From assembly GCA_947627635.1 (NCBI GenBank), contig CANQWT010000008.1:1-33185 (forward strand): a stretch of 33,185 nucleotides of DNA, written 5' to 3'. Source of the DNA: an uncultured Bacilli bacterium. GTDB lineage: Bacteria; Bacillota_I; Bacilli_A; RF39; UBA660. Position numbers and translations under genes: made by a program. Positions 24,684 through 33,000 of the stretch are shown in pieces. The notes beneath the pieces are model-generated. The model made no database searches, had not been told where the DNA came from, and worked only from the letters and a program-made list of their open reading frames with translations. Each line of letters starts with the position of its first letter. Within the stretch, counting starts at the first letter, position 1.

Positions 24684-24700
24684 TTTCAAATCATTTTTTA
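24660..24700 (+). terminator. Terminator after the TetR gene
   Basis: TGGTTTGAA / TTCAAATCA can pair (9 bp with one G-U, 16-nt loop) and is followed by TTTTTTA. It covers the end of the gene and lies before the convergent permease end. Confidence 0.5.
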
Positions 24701-24712
24701 TAGGGTTTTCTC

Positions 24713-25345
24713 TTACAGTTCCTTCTTGGAATATACTTTGAGTGAAATAAAATAAGAAAGAGCAAGGATTATAAGAGATAAGAGAATGAGGGTTGGTACC
24801 CAAATATTTTTAAAGAATGCCAAACCATTAAGGATTTGATTCAAATCTATAGCACTTGCAAGTGCCTGTACTGCAAAAGCTAATACAAAAACAACTAGGA
24901 AGATACCAATTCTTGCTTTTTCAAGACCAAATTTATAGATGGCAGGATAAGAGATGCAAAGAATGGTTATGGTTGTAAAAATTGTACCAAGCATTTTTTC
25001 TAAAAGAAGCACAAGCTCTAGTGGTTGCTTTTTGATACAAATCAAAATCACTTGGAAAAAGAACGTTATCAAGCTCGTCAGTAAAATTAGAATGAGGGTT
25101 GTAATATATTTTGCTCTCACACTGCCTGCTCTACCTTTGGGAAATGTTGCAACATAGCTATCCCAATGATTAAAAGTATCATAACTAAATGTCATCATCA
25201 TGAGTAAAACACTCATAAATGGAAGGATAAAAGAAAAGTCCATTTCGCCTATAAATCCTAGAAAAAGATAGATGAGAAGAACTAGTAAATAACTTTTACT
25301 ACTGTTTTTCAAAAGAAGAAAATCTTTCTTAATAAGCCCTAACAT
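24713..25345 (-). CDS. ABC-2 type transporter permease
   Basis: This 210-residue integral membrane protein has about six TMs. It begins MLGLIKKDFLLLKNS, the usual N-terminal cytoplasmic start of the ABC2_membrane_5-like permeases, and has the typical YDTFNHWDSYVATFP segment after the second TM. It forms the channel part for the ATPase encoded just upstream (7-nt overlap). It is the last gene of the GntR-ATPase-permease operon. Substrate unknown; relatives are often linked to cell envelope stress, as in the YtrABCDEF system. Confidence 0.88.
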   Translation of the reverse strand: MLGLIKKDFLLLKNSSKSYLLVLLIYLFLGFIGEMDFSFILPFMSVLLMMMTFSYDTFNHWDSYVATFPKGRAGSVRAKYITTLILILLTSLITFFFQVILICIKKQPLELVLLLEKMLGTIFTTITILCISYPAIYKFGLEKARIGIFLVVFVLAFAVQALASAIDLNQILNGLAFFKNIWVPTLILLSLIILALSYFISLKVYSKKEL

Positions 25346-26205
25346 TTTAAATCATCTCCTTTAATCATCAATAACATTAACTCATCTAAAGTAATAGTAT
25401 CTAAAACTTCACAGTTGTATTTCTTTTGAAAAGCTTTTTTATCTTCTACCAATACTTCATAAAAGTATTTTTCTTTCTTATAGCTTAAATAATCCTTTTG
25501 ATTGATTTGTTTCCATGTATTTTCACTACACTTTGCAATGGCAAACTTATCCATAATTTCATCTCTTGTTTTTGAAAGGAGAATTTGTCCTTGATGAATG
25601 AACGTAATATAGTCTGCGATATGTTCTAAATCAGAAGTGATATGACTGGATAAGAATATGGAATGAGTGCCATCTTCAATGAATTCTTGAAACAATCTAA
25701 GGATTTCGTCTCTAGCAATTGGGTCAAGGCCATTTGTCGGTTCATCACAAATTAAAAGTTTTGGATGATGGGCTAAAGCTGTGATGATTTCTAGTTTTTT
25801 TCGCATTCCTTTGGATAATGTTTTAATCTGTTGCATAGGGCTTATAGAAAACTCCTTTAAAAGTTTATAAAAATAAGTACTATCCCAAGTCTCATAAGTA
25901 TCTTTCATAATCAAATCAATTTCTTTTGCGGATAAAATCTCAGGAAAAAACATATCATCTAACACAACACCAATTTCTTTTTGAACGGTATCAAAATGAG
26001 TGTCTTGACTTTGTCCTAAAATTTCAATTTCACCAGAAGACTTGTGAATTAAATTTAAAATTGCTTTAATCGTTGTTGTTTTTCCTGAACCATTTTCACC
26101 AATAAACCCCATAATCATTCCCTGTGGGAGTGAAAAACTAATATTGTTTAAAGTAAAGTTCTCGTACTTTTTACTTAGATTTTTAACTTCAAGTATTGCT
26201 TCCAT
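25339..26205 (-). CDS. ABC transporter ATP-binding protein (YtrB-like)
   Basis: This 288-residue ATPase shows Walker A GENGSGKTT (about 36-44), a Q-loop-like VVLDDMFFPE, the signature LSKGMRKK in the permissive form of ABC-2 exporters, Walker B LLICDEPTNGLDP, and the switch His in LSSHI. A ~75-residue C-terminal extension follows, as in YtrB/BcrA-like ATPases. The start codon overlaps the GntR stop (TAATG), so translation is coupled. It energises the permease encoded next. Confidence 0.93.
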   Translation of the reverse strand: MEAILEVKNLSKKYENFTLNNISFSLPQGMIMGFIGENGSGKTTTIKAILNLIHKSSGEIEILGQSQDTHFDTVQKEIGVVLDDMFFPEILSAKEIDLIMKDTYETWDSTYFYKLLKEFSISPMQQIKTLSKGMRKKLEIITALAHHPKLLICDEPTNGLDPIARDEILRLFQEFIEDGTHSIFLSSHITSDLEHIADYITFIHQGQILLSKTRDEIMDKFAIAKCSENTWKQINQKDYLSYKKEKYFYEVLVEDKKAFQKKYNCEVLDTITLDELMLLMIKGDDLKC

Positions 26206-26582
26206 TATTCATCCTCCTCATATAAAATCTCTATGATTTCTAATAATTTTTTCTTACTAATCTTGTTTGCTTTGGCAAGAAGAATAGAAGTAACCAATAA
26301 GTTTTCTATCTTTTGAAGTTGTTCTTCTCTTAAAAGTTCTTGACTAATATGTGCGACATAAAATCCTTTTGCTGGAATGGTTGTAACATACCCTTCTTTT
26401 TGTAATTCCTCATATGCATTTTTGGTAGTAATTACACTACATTTTAAATCTTTCGCAAGACTTCGTATTGATGGAAGACACTCACCACTTTGTAATTCTC
26501 CATTTAAAATCTTTGTCTTGATTTGTTCTTTAATCTGTTCATAAATGGGAACACCACTAGAATTACTAATTATAATTTCCAT
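26205..26582 (-). CDS. GntR-family transcriptional regulator, YtrA subfamily
   Basis: This short 125-residue GntR regulator has a winged helix at about 10-75 (GVPIYEQIKEQIKTKIL, LPSIRSLAKDL, NAYEELQKEGYV). The ~40-residue helical tail lacks a ligand domain, as in YtrA. The ORF track starts at a TTG, but ATG 26582 has AGGAAG seven nt upstream and fits the family start. It is the first gene of an operon with an ATPase and a permease, and its promoter carries a perfect palindrome, so autorepression relieved by envelope stress is likely by analogy with YtrA. Confidence 0.92.
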   Translation of the reverse strand: MEIIISNSSGVPIYEQIKEQIKTKILNGELQSGECLPSIRSLAKDLKCSVITTKNAYEELQKEGYVTTIPAKGFYVAHISQELLREEQLQKIENLLVTSILLAKANKISKKKLLEIIEILYEEDE

Positions 26583-26593
26583 ATCATCACTTC

Positions 26594-26634
26594 CTGTATA
26601 TATCAAATATATACAGTATGTACAGAAAAGTCAA
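26594..26634 (-). promoter_or_regulatory. GntR operon promoter with overlapping palindromic operator
   Basis: On the minus strand TTGACT (26629-26634), 17 bp, TATATT (26606-26611). The perfect inverted repeat CTGTATATA-N5-TATATACAG (26594-26616) covers the -10 and reaches the Shine-Dalgarno. Binding there would block the promoter. Confidence 0.85.
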
Positions 26635-26652
26635 GTCCTATTTTTTAGACAT

Positions 26653-26677
26653 AAAAAAAAGATTACTCTAAGTAACC
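26653..26677 (-). terminator. Intrinsic terminator of the MBL/membrane protein operon
   Basis: On the minus strand GGTTACT-TAG-AGTAATC is followed by eight T residues, 23 nt past the stop. Confidence 0.9.
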
Positions 26678-26699
26678 TTTTCATTCAAGGAAAGTCTTT

Positions 26700-27014
26700 T
26701 TAAAATTTACGTTTTTTCATAAAGAATTTTATCAAGTAAACTTCAAAAATAATCATGATGATTACAAATGCCCACACTAGAATATAGTAAATTGTGCCAC
26801 TTGTATATCTTCCTATCATGCCAATGACACTTTCTGGAATATATTTATCAATTAAAGCTGCGACATCTGGAAGAGGCAAATTATTTTTAAAGAATGTTAA
26901 GATGCGAAGCAAAATATCAAAGATAGCCATAAAATAGACAAAGCTTGAAAAATTTTTAAAAAACATGAGTACTAAAACAATGAGTACTATAAAGACAACT
27001 AAATCCCAATACAT
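26700..27014 (-). CDS. Small integral membrane protein, unknown function
   Basis: This 104-residue protein has three hydrophobic segments (about 4-20, 25-42 and 73-97) and a Lys-rich end (FFMKKRKF). No family was recognised. It follows the MBL hydrolase by 15 nt and precedes a terminator, so it is the second gene of a two-gene operon. Its function cannot be inferred from that partner alone. Confidence 0.75.
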   Translation of the reverse strand: MYWDLVVFIVLIVLVLMFFKNFSSFVYFMAIFDILLRILTFFKNNLPLPDVAALIDKYIPESVIGMIGRYTSGTIYYILVWAFVIIMIIFEVYLIKFFMKKRKF

Positions 27015-27029
27015 ACTAAAACCTCTTTT

Positions 27030-27554
27030 CTAAAAATAAAAATTATTCTTTTTCTCTAAAGCAAGTGAAGTGATTTCACCATGACCTGGATAAAGGGTTA
27101 CATCCTCTTCTATTTGCTTAATACGAGCAATAGACTGTTGCATATCTTTTTCACTACCCGTTGGTAAATCTACCCTTCCTACTGTATCTTTGAATATAAA
27201 GTCACCAGTGAACATAAAGTTTTCTTCTTTAAAATAGTAAGAAACAGAATCACTACTATGTCCTGGAGTGTATAAAGCTTCAAATTGAAAAGGTCCTACT
27301 TCATAGGTCTTACCATCTTCGACATTACTTTTCTTAAAGACTTTAATACTTTTTTTAGTTAAAAAATTACGAAGTGCCCCAATATGGTCAAAATGAGCAT
27401 GAGTAATTAAAACACCAACTACTTTTTTAGTTCCAATAGCTTCCTTGATTTTGTTATATTCATCACCCGGGTCTACTACTAAACACACATCATCTTGAAA
27501 TAAAAGATAACAATTTTCATCTAGTGTACCTGTAATAATTTGCTTTACCTTCAT
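27030..27554 (-). CDS. MBL-fold metallo-hydrolase (hydroxyacylglutathione hydrolase-like)
   Basis: This 174-residue metallo-beta-lactamase-fold enzyme has a complete two-metal site: THAHFDH (H52, H54, D56, H57), TPGH (H99), FTGD (D118) and YPGHGE (H158). The size and the VGRVDLPTG segment place it with the small glyoxalase-II/YqgX-like group. These hydrolyse thioesters such as S-lactoyl thiols; the exact substrate here is not known. It has an extended -10, TGATAAAAT, upstream and GAGG before the ATG. It is encoded with a small membrane protein. Confidence 0.9.
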   Translation of the reverse strand: MKVKQIITGTLDENCYLLFQDDVCLVVDPGDEYNKIKEAIGTKKVVGVLITHAHFDHIGALRNFLTKKSIKVFKKSNVEDGKTYEVGPFQFEALYTPGHSSDSVSYYFKEENFMFTGDFIFKDTVGRVDLPTGSEKDMQQSIARIKQIEEDVTLYPGHGEITSLALEKKNNFYF

Positions 27555-27600
27555 TTTTTATCCTCTTTTCTATCTAAATATATTTTATCAAAAAGAAAAC

Positions 27601-27628
27601 AAAAAAGGAAGATATTGCTTCTTTTTTT
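27601..27628. terminator. Bidirectional-looking terminator of the surface protein gene
   Basis: AAAAAAGGAAG / CTTCTTTTTTT pair (11 bp, one G-U, 6-nt loop). On the minus strand the T-rich side follows the surface protein stop by 15 nt. Confidence 0.75.
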
Positions 27629-27642
27629 GTCAGAATGTTTTT

Positions 27643-29211
27643 TTATAATGTGAAGACGAATGGGTCTTCTTTGGTTCCAGTACCACTAAGTTGAACATTG
27701 GATTTTAGATATACAACAGGCCTTACAGTAGTACGTGTACTGTAGGCACTATGACTATTTATTTCTCCATTAGCTGACACAAAGAACACATGAGCCATAT
27801 TGACAGATGATGGTGTAATAGTCCATTGAAAAGTATCATTATTTATTGGATTTATACTTTTAAATATCCAGTCATTATTTCTGCATGGATTTGTATTATA
27901 TTGTTCTGATTTTTGAGTTAAGCATGCAGTTTCACTTGTTGCATAACCGTAGTCACTTGGATAAATTAGTCCTACTTTTCCAAGCCATGATATAGATCTT
28001 TCACTTGTACAAGTTCCATTTGTTTTACATGTAATTGTTCCATGCTCACATTCATAAAGTTTATTTGTTTTAGTCTGATTAGTACTACAAGCACCCAAAT
28101 ACCACTTTGTATCTCCTATCATTTTTTGAGCTTCAGTTGTTAATCCAGTATTTGTGAAATCACAGTCCACAGTTTCACTTTCATTTTCTTCCAAATTGCC
28201 TCGTGGACATTTTCCGCTTTCACTCTCCCAATAGAGGCTTCCTTTTCCATCTGAGGCAAGAGGATTAGTTTCATATCCAGGATTTAGTAGCATCATTAGT
28301 CTTGCATCCGTCCAGTTATTACTTCCGTAATTACTTTCTGAAGAACCTACACCACTTTGCTTGTTATCTAATGAAATGATTTTACCAGTGCTTGTTTTTA
28401 GAGGACTATTTTTTATGAGTTTTATTCTTTGTTCTTTCTCTCCTTTTTCATTTTCGACTGTAAATACTCCAATAATCCTCCACCCAGCTTTTTCTCCATT
28501 AAAAGTTACATAATTGTTCGGATCAGTTCCTATATATCTATAATCCGTTAAATCATCATAAGTCCAATCTGTTTGCTGGCTTCCTGCTTCATGGTGATAG
28601 ATAAACATTTTATCTTTTGTTTCGTCATTATATCCCGTGTTCTCTTCGTTAATGTATTCTTTCATTGGTATATCTTCTGGTATTGTAAATTTTGTTTCTT
28701 CAAATAAATGTCCATTACTTGGAATATTTAAATCAAATTTTTCTAATCCAACGTCTAATTTGAGTTGTATTGTTTGACTACTTTCAGTTTTATTTCTTAC
28801 TCTTATTTTGTATGTTTCTGTTATATCTTTATCTATCTTTCTTCCTTTATCTTCAGGTGGTATTTGAAGTGCATTTCCAACTATATATCCTATTTCTAAA
28901 TTATTTGGGAATGTTCCTATATAATAAAGGAGATATCTTGCAGTCCTATCATTATTATTTTTTAAGGTAATTGTAAACTCTTTGGTTTCTCCTTGATTTA
29001 CTACTAACTTGTCTGTCTCTACATTATCAACTTTCAACTCTCCTGTTAGGGTTCCAGTAATAATTCTTATGGCTTCTTTCTGTTCACTACTTACTGTGAA
29101 CATAGCATAACTAAAGTATCCCACTACTATGAAAATGCTTAATATTGCTATTACAATTAAATAACTTTTTTCTATCTTCATTCTTTTTAGAAATAACTTT
29201 AATGTTCTCAT
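27643..29211 (-). CDS. Large membrane-anchored surface protein, DUF6273-like C-terminal region
   Basis: This 522-residue protein has a basic start, one TM (about residues 14-36) and a long external part. Just after the TM, the stretch VSSEQKEAIRIITGTLTGEL plus alternating beta strands (about 40-160) resembles the early part of TasA/camelysin-like beta-sandwich proteins; this is suggestive only. The C-terminal half holds NNWTDARLMMLLNPGYE, several Cys (about 345-425) and a final VRPVVYLKSNVQLSGTGTKEDPF. That W..aR.mLN...RPv.yLk pattern fits the DUF6273-like surface domain. The start at ATG 29211 has AGGATGG 9 nt upstream; the ORF-track ATG (29232) has none. The gene is monocistronic, with a G8 tract and inverted repeat upstream. 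Confidence 0.75.
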   Translation of the reverse strand: MRTLKLFLKRMKIEKSYLIVIAILSIFIVVGYFSYAMFTVSSEQKEAIRIITGTLTGELKVDNVETDKLVVNQGETKEFTITLKNNNDRTARYLLYYIGTFPNNLEIGYIVGNALQIPPEDKGRKIDKDITETYKIRVRNKTESSQTIQLKLDVGLEKFDLNIPSNGHLFEETKFTIPEDIPMKEYINEENTGYNDETKDKMFIYHHEAGSQQTDWTYDDLTDYRYIGTDPNNYVTFNGEKAGWRIIGVFTVENEKGEKEQRIKLIKNSPLKTSTGKIISLDNKQSGVGSSESNYGSNNWTDARLMMLLNPGYETNPLASDGKGSLYWESESGKCPRGNLEENESETVDCDFTNTGLTTEAQKMIGDTKWYLGACSTNQTKTNKLYECEHGTITCKTNGTCTSERSISWLGKVGLIYPSDYGYATSETACLTQKSEQYNTNPCRNNDWIFKSINPINNDTFQWTITPSSVNMAHVFFVSANGEINSHSAYSTRTTVRPVVYLKSNVQLSGTGTKEDPFVFTL

Positions 29212-29258
29212 ATGACACCATCCTAGTGTCATTATATATCATTAAAAGTACCCCCCCC
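29212..29258 (-). promoter_or_regulatory. G8 tract, -10 box and Shine-Dalgarno hairpin of the surface protein gene
   Basis: Reading down the minus strand: eight consecutive G (29251-29258), 14 nt, TATAAT (29231-29236), then the perfect inverted repeat ATGACAC-N7-GTGTCAT (29212-29232). The Shine-Dalgarno AGGAT is in the loop, and the ATG start directly follows the stem. The G tract covers the place of the -35 box, which otherwise has no match. Confidence 0.6.
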
Positions 29259-29279
29259 GATTTATGAAAATTTAGCATA

Positions 29280-29308
29280 AGAAAAAGCATGGGATACAAC
29301 CATACTTT
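29280..29308 (-). terminator. Intrinsic terminator of the 262-residue ORF
   Basis: On the minus strand AAAGTATGG / CCATGCTTT pair (9 bp, one U-G, 7-nt loop), followed by a T-rich run. Confidence 0.8.
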
Positions 29309-29340
29309 ATTGATTAAATTAAATAAGTTTTATAGAAAAT

Positions 29341-30129
29341 TTATTTCTCTACTTTTTCTAAGACATAACTACCTGACTGATATACAAAATAATAAGTTAG
29401 TAGAGGAATGTTTGCCTCATTTGCTTTAACCTGTTCATTTATTGCATTACTATATTCAGGAGTTTGTAGAAAAATCTTAGCATAAATTGCATTCAAATCG
29501 AATAGTGGAGCTTGTCCTCCAGCAATAGCTTCAACACTATTATAAAATTGGAAACCTTCATCAACATAGTAAAGTTGTCGAACTTGTACTTTAATATCCT
29601 TTGTTTCCTTGTTTTGAGTTCCTGATACAAAAATATTATAAGTTTTATATGGATAAGTATCAACATTCATCTTTAAAAATTGTGTGTTTTCTTGATCATA
29701 GAAGAAACAAGTTTCCTGGTCTTGACAAGTTGTCTCTGCTTCACTAAAATGTGTATTTTCTCCAAAGTATCGTCCTAAAATCTCATTGACTTTAGTAAGA
29801 GAAACCCCTTTTGTAAAATCAACATATTCTGTATCTCGAATTGAATCTATAAAACGAAGGGCTTGTTCATGATTTAAATTCGTTTTATCAAACGCACCAT
29901 AAGGTAACATTCCATCATAGAAATTGATTTTAGTAAGAACAGAATTTTTTTGAGCTTCTGATAACTCTTGTTCTACTATCTCTTCTTTTACCTCTTTTTC
30001 AGTTTCTTTTTTTCTTTCAGCTTCTTCTTTTAAATAACGACTAACACCATAATAGGCTACTCCTGAAAGGATCAATAGTACAATTACTACAATAATAACT
30101 TTCCATTTGGATTTTCTTTCTACGTACAT
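29341..30129 (-). CDS. Membrane-anchored extracytoplasmic protein downstream of ftsZ, unknown function
   Basis: I do not recognise this family. It has 262 residues, with a short basic start and one TM (about 10-29). A very charged Glu/Lys helix (about 32-60, likely coiled coil or linker) precedes an external domain of about 195 residues. Within it lie two close Cys in TTCQDQETCFFYDQ that could form a disulfide, and a beta-rich stretch with YNIFVSGT and VQVRQLYYVDEGF. It has a GGAG-type ribosome binding site and an extended -10, TGATATAAT (about 30151), after the ftsZ terminator, so it probably has its own transcript. Its place after ftsZ hints at envelope work but proves nothing. Confidence 0.78.
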   Translation of the reverse strand: MYVERKSKWKVIIVVIVLLILSGVAYYGVSRYLKEEAERKKETEKEVKEEIVEQELSEAQKNSVLTKINFYDGMLPYGAFDKTNLNHEQALRFIDSIRDTEYVDFTKGVSLTKVNEILGRYFGENTHFSEAETTCQDQETCFFYDQENTQFLKMNVDTYPYKTYNIFVSGTQNKETKDIKVQVRQLYYVDEGFQFYNSVEAIAGGQAPLFDLNAIYAKIFLQTPEYSNAINEQVKANEANIPLLTYYFVYQSGSYVLEKVEK

Positions 30130-30223
30130 AAAATCACTCCTATCTTCTTAATTATATCAAATAATTATGAAAGATTTTACTATCCTATACAAATTTTTTT
30201 AGACTTTACATCCAAATATTTCG

Positions 30224-30250
30224 AAAGAAAAAGACAATTTTAAAATTGCC
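30224..30250 (-). terminator. Intrinsic terminator of ftsA-ftsZ
   Basis: On the minus strand GGCAATTTTAAAATTGTC can fold with about seven A/T-rich pairs and is followed by TTTTTC. It lies 11 nt past the ftsZ stop. Confidence 0.7.
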
Positions 30251-30261
30251 ATTTCTAATTT

Positions 30262-31413
30262 TTAAAAGTTTTTATCTCTTAAGAATGGAGGAAAATCATA
30301 GTCTCCATCATTGTCACTATCATCTGTATCAATAACAGGAGCTGGCGCTTTTGGCTCTGTAGCAATGTAGTCAAATTCAATATCCTGTCTTGCTCTTCTT
30401 TGTGGAGCTGCTTGAGCAACATTAGAGAAGATAGGTTGTTGAGTTTGCTCTTTTTGTCTTGTGCTTTTATCAAAACCTGTAGCAATTACCGTAACGATTA
30501 CTTCATCAGATAAGTTTTCATTGATGACTGAGCCAAAAATTGTATTGATATCTGTGTTTGCTGCTGCACGAACTACTTCAGCAGCTTGTTCTGCTTCAAA
30601 CAATGTTAAATTAACACCACCTGTAATGTTGATAATAGCATCTGTTGCTCCAGAAATAGATGTCTCCAAAAGTGGGCTAGATACTGCTTGCTTCGCAGCT
30701 TCAATAGCTCGGTCTTCTCCCATACCAATTCCAATTCCAATAATAGCATTTCCAGAATCTTTCATGACTGCTTTTACATCGGCAAAATCCAAATTGACAA
30801 GTCCTACAACAGCAATTAAATCTGAGATAGACTGAACACCACGTCTTAAAACATTGTCAACCTCTTTGAATGCTTCAAGCATAGGAGTTGTTTTATCAAT
30901 AATTTCTCTTAATCTATCATTTGGAATGACAATTAAAGTATCAACGTGTTTCTTTAAGTCTTCAAGACCTTGAAGGGCATTTTGCATTCTTCTTTTTCCT
31001 TCAAAAGTGAATGGTTTTGTAACAATTGCAACAGTTAAAGCTCCAAGAGCTTGAGCAATTTCTGCAACAACAGGAGCAGCACCTGTTCCGGTTCCACCAC
31101 CCATACCACAAGTGATGAACACCATATCTGCCCCACTTAAAGCATCTTCGATTTCCTTTTTAGACTCAACTGCAGCTTCTCTTCCAATATCAGGAGATGC
31201 ACCTGCACCTAAACCATCTGTTAGTGATGCTCCAATTTGGATTTTTACATCTGCTTTTGAATTATTTAAAACTTGCAAATCTGTATTCGCAACAATAAAT
31301 TCAACGCCTTTAACTCCTGATTCTACCATTCTGTTGACAGCATTTCCACCGCCACCACCTAGACCAATGACCTTAATCTTTGCTAGCTGGTCCATTTCTA
31401 ATCCATTTACCAT
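30262..31413 (-). CDS. ftsZ: Cell division protein FtsZ
   Basis: This tubulin-like GTPase forms the division ring at midcell. At 383 residues it has family length. The nucleotide site starts with [13 protein letters not shown] (about 17-29), followed by the tubulin signature [10 protein letters not shown] (about 104-113). The catalytic T7 loop is [12 protein letters not shown] Pro/Ala/Asp-rich linker (about 320-368) leads to the C-terminal peptide [12 protein letters not shown], the tail that binds FtsA and other partners. It starts 12 nt after ftsA, and GGGAGG directly follows the ftsA stop, so the two genes are one operon. Confidence 0.99.
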   Translation of the reverse strand: MVNGLEMDQLAKIKVIGLGGGGGNAVNRMVESGVKGVEFIVANTDLQVLNNSKADVKIQIGASLTDGLGAGASPDIGREAAVESKKEIEDALSGADMVFITCGMGGGTGTGAAPVVAEIAQALGALTVAIVTKPFTFEGKRRMQNALQGLEDLKKHVDTLIVIPNDRLREIIDKTTPMLEAFKEVDNVLRRGVQSISDLIAVVGLVNLDFADVKAVMKDSGNAIIGIGIGMGEDRAIEAAKQAVSSPLLETSISGATDAIINITGGVNLTLFEAEQAAEVVRAAANTDINTIFGSVINENLSDEVIVTVIATGFDKSTRQKEQTQQPIFSNVAQAAPQRRARQDIEFDYIATEPKAPAPVIDTDDSDNDGDYDFPPFLRDKNF

Positions 31414-31425
31414 ACGATATCCTCC

Positions 31426-32661
31426 CTAATTATCTAAAAAATGTCCAAAAAATTTATTGAGACTTATTTCGCTTCCTATGTTACCTTTCTTTTTTAACGA
31501 CAACAAATTGTTTTGAGCTTCTTCCGTAAACATACTGCCTTCCTCTTCTTGAAAGGTACATTTTTGATGATAATACTTACAACTTCCAAAGACTGTTGAA
31601 AATTGATTGTGCCTTGCTCCTAGTACATTCATATTCCAAACGCTTGCCTTAGAGCCAAATAAATCTTCGACCAAATAGGCAAATCCAGCGAGCTCGCTTA
31701 TACCACCTAATATGATTATATAACTTATTTCACGTTTTGTTAAGTTATTTATTGCACTTTTCGCAAGTTTTAGTATTTCAGTAAGACGTGCTTCTATAAT
31801 TTTAGAAGTTTCTGTTTGATTGATTTGTAAGGTTTTTCCTTCTTGAGTTTCTATTTCCATCCATTCATTATTATCGGCATAGCGAGATGCTGTAATCGCA
31901 AAAGTCTCTTTAATTTTTCTTGCTGCTTTTAAATCAACTTTATAAATAAAGGATAAGTCCTTATCAACATATAAGCTTCCACCTTTAATCATTTCATTTT
32001 TAATGATAATGCCTTTATTATAAATGGAAACTGTTGATGTTTCTTCACCAATGTTGATAATTGCACCCATTTTACGATTAAAATCTTTCGTCTCACAAGT
32101 CTGATAATCCGCTTGTGGAGCAAGAATAGTATCAACTACTTTAATTCCAAGAGACTTGACCACTTGAATATAGGAATAAAGAATTTCCTTAGGCATTGTA
32201 GCCATTACAACTTTGGTTGATAAAGTATGACCTTCTGTTCCCTTTGGGTCTAAAACATTAGGACCATCATCAACGCTAAAAGAGATTGGAAATACGTTTA
32301 CAATTTCTTCATTTACAGGATGTTTTTTAAAAACTGCTTGTTTTAAGACTGCTTTTAAATCATAACCACTTACTGCTTTTTCAAATTCAATAGAACCCTT
32401 TTCCATGGAAAAAGTAGCTTCTAATGGAGGAATAACTAAAATTGCTTCTTCAATCTTCATGCCCAATTGTTCTTCGGATTTCTTAATAGCTGTTTGTAAA
32501 GCCGTTATACTTTCTCTAGGGTCAACAATTTCTTTCTTCTTAATTCCTTTTGTTGGTACGACAACAGATGATAAAACATAAAAGCTATTTTTAATTGCTT
32601 CAAGAACTAACACTTTTATTTTAGAAGAACCAAGTTCAATTCCAGTATAAATCTTCCCCAT
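31426..32661 (-). CDS. ftsA: Cell division protein FtsA
   Basis: This actin-like ATPase ties FtsZ to the membrane. Its 411 residues have the order expected for FtsA: phosphate-1 loop [15 protein letters not shown] at the start, a 1C-type region (about 85-160), phosphate-2 region [13 protein letters not shown], and adenosine motif [12 protein letters not shown]. After about 45 less conserved residues it ends [12 protein letters not shown], which fits the amphipathic membrane-targeting helix. The phosphate-2 loop has GEETS where many FtsA have a Gly-Gly-Thr-Thr-type run, so ATP handling may be altered. It starts with AGGAGGATAAC before ATG and is driven by a consensus promoter. It is co-transcribed with ftsZ. 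Confidence 0.93.
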   Translation of the reverse strand: MGKIYTGIELGSSKIKVLVLEAIKNSFYVLSSVVVPTKGIKKKEIVDPRESITALQTAIKKSEEQLGMKIEEAILVIPPLEATFSMEKGSIEFEKAVSGYDLKAVLKQAVFKKHPVNEEIVNVFPISFSVDDGPNVLDPKGTEGHTLSTKVVMATMPKEILYSYIQVVKSLGIKVVDTILAPQADYQTCETKDFNRKMGAIINIGEETSTVSIYNKGIIIKNEMIKGGSLYVDKDLSFIYKVDLKAARKIKETFAITASRYADNNEWMEIETQEGKTLQINQTETSKIIEARLTEILKLAKSAINNLTKREISYIIILGGISELAGFAYLVEDLFGSKASVWNMNVLGARHNQFSTVFGSCKYYHQKCTFQEEEGSMFTEEAQNNLLSLKKKGNIGSEISLNKFFGHFLDN

Positions 32662-32682
32662 ATTGTTATCCTCCTATTGTTC

Positions 32683-32712
32683 ATTATACACTACCTATTT
32701 TTAAAATGTCAA
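32683..32712 (-). promoter_or_regulatory. Promoter of ftsA-ftsZ
   Basis: On the minus strand a perfect TTGACA (32707-32712) and a perfect TATAAT (32683-32688) are separated by 18 bp. It is the only promoter in the window with two consensus boxes. Confidence 0.9.
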
Positions 32713-32744
32713 AAACTAAATAGCGAAATGCAAAAGAAAATAGA

Positions 32745-32780
32745 AAAAGTAGGATTTTCGTCTCTACTCATCCTACTTTT
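32745..32780. terminator. Hairpin terminator between the Rpn/remnant region and ftsA
   Basis: AAAAGTAGGA / TCCTACTTTT forms a perfect 10-bp stem with a 16-nt loop. The A/T-rich stem ends give T-rich runs on both strands. It insulates ftsA from transcription coming from the right. Confidence 0.7.
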
Positions 32781-32826
32781 CTTTTATTTGAAATAGACTT
32801 TACAAAAATAAATTTTTCTTTTGTAA

Positions 32827-32982
32827 TCATACTTGGCGGAACGAAACATTGTTGTTCACATTACCATTTGTGTTGTTGAATGTGAAAACACCTGCGTTAG
32901 CTTCATTCTCAGCACGACCACCACGGATCATCCATGGGTTGGTCGTATTCACCATCCATGTGTCATCACCGTTCTTCGTCTA
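32827..32982 (-). pseudogene. Decayed C-terminus of a surface/FGE-like protein
   Basis: On the minus strand an open frame encodes about 50 residues including DDTWMVNTTNPWMIRGGRAE and FNNTNGNVNNNVSFRQV, then TGA. The RGG...GVF.F...G...SFR pattern is like the last strands of formylglycine-generating-enzyme-like or similar surface domains. An in-frame TAG lies just upstream, and no ATG with a ribosome binding site precedes the conserved part, so only a fragment remains. The stretch looks clearly richer in G+C than its surroundings. The exact family is uncertain. Confidence 0.55.
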
Positions 32983-33000
32983 TCCAACACTAGTTTAACA

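Noticed and set aside
24437-25157. ORFs opposite the TetR and permease genes
   Set aside because: They are antisense shadows of recognised genes without start signals.
30461-30835. 124-residue plus-strand ORF opposite ftsZ
   Set aside because: It is a shadow of the conserved ftsZ frame, with low-complexity Ser/Ala content and no ribosome binding site. The same holds for 31112-31429, 5528-5904, 11320-11898 and 16585-16818.
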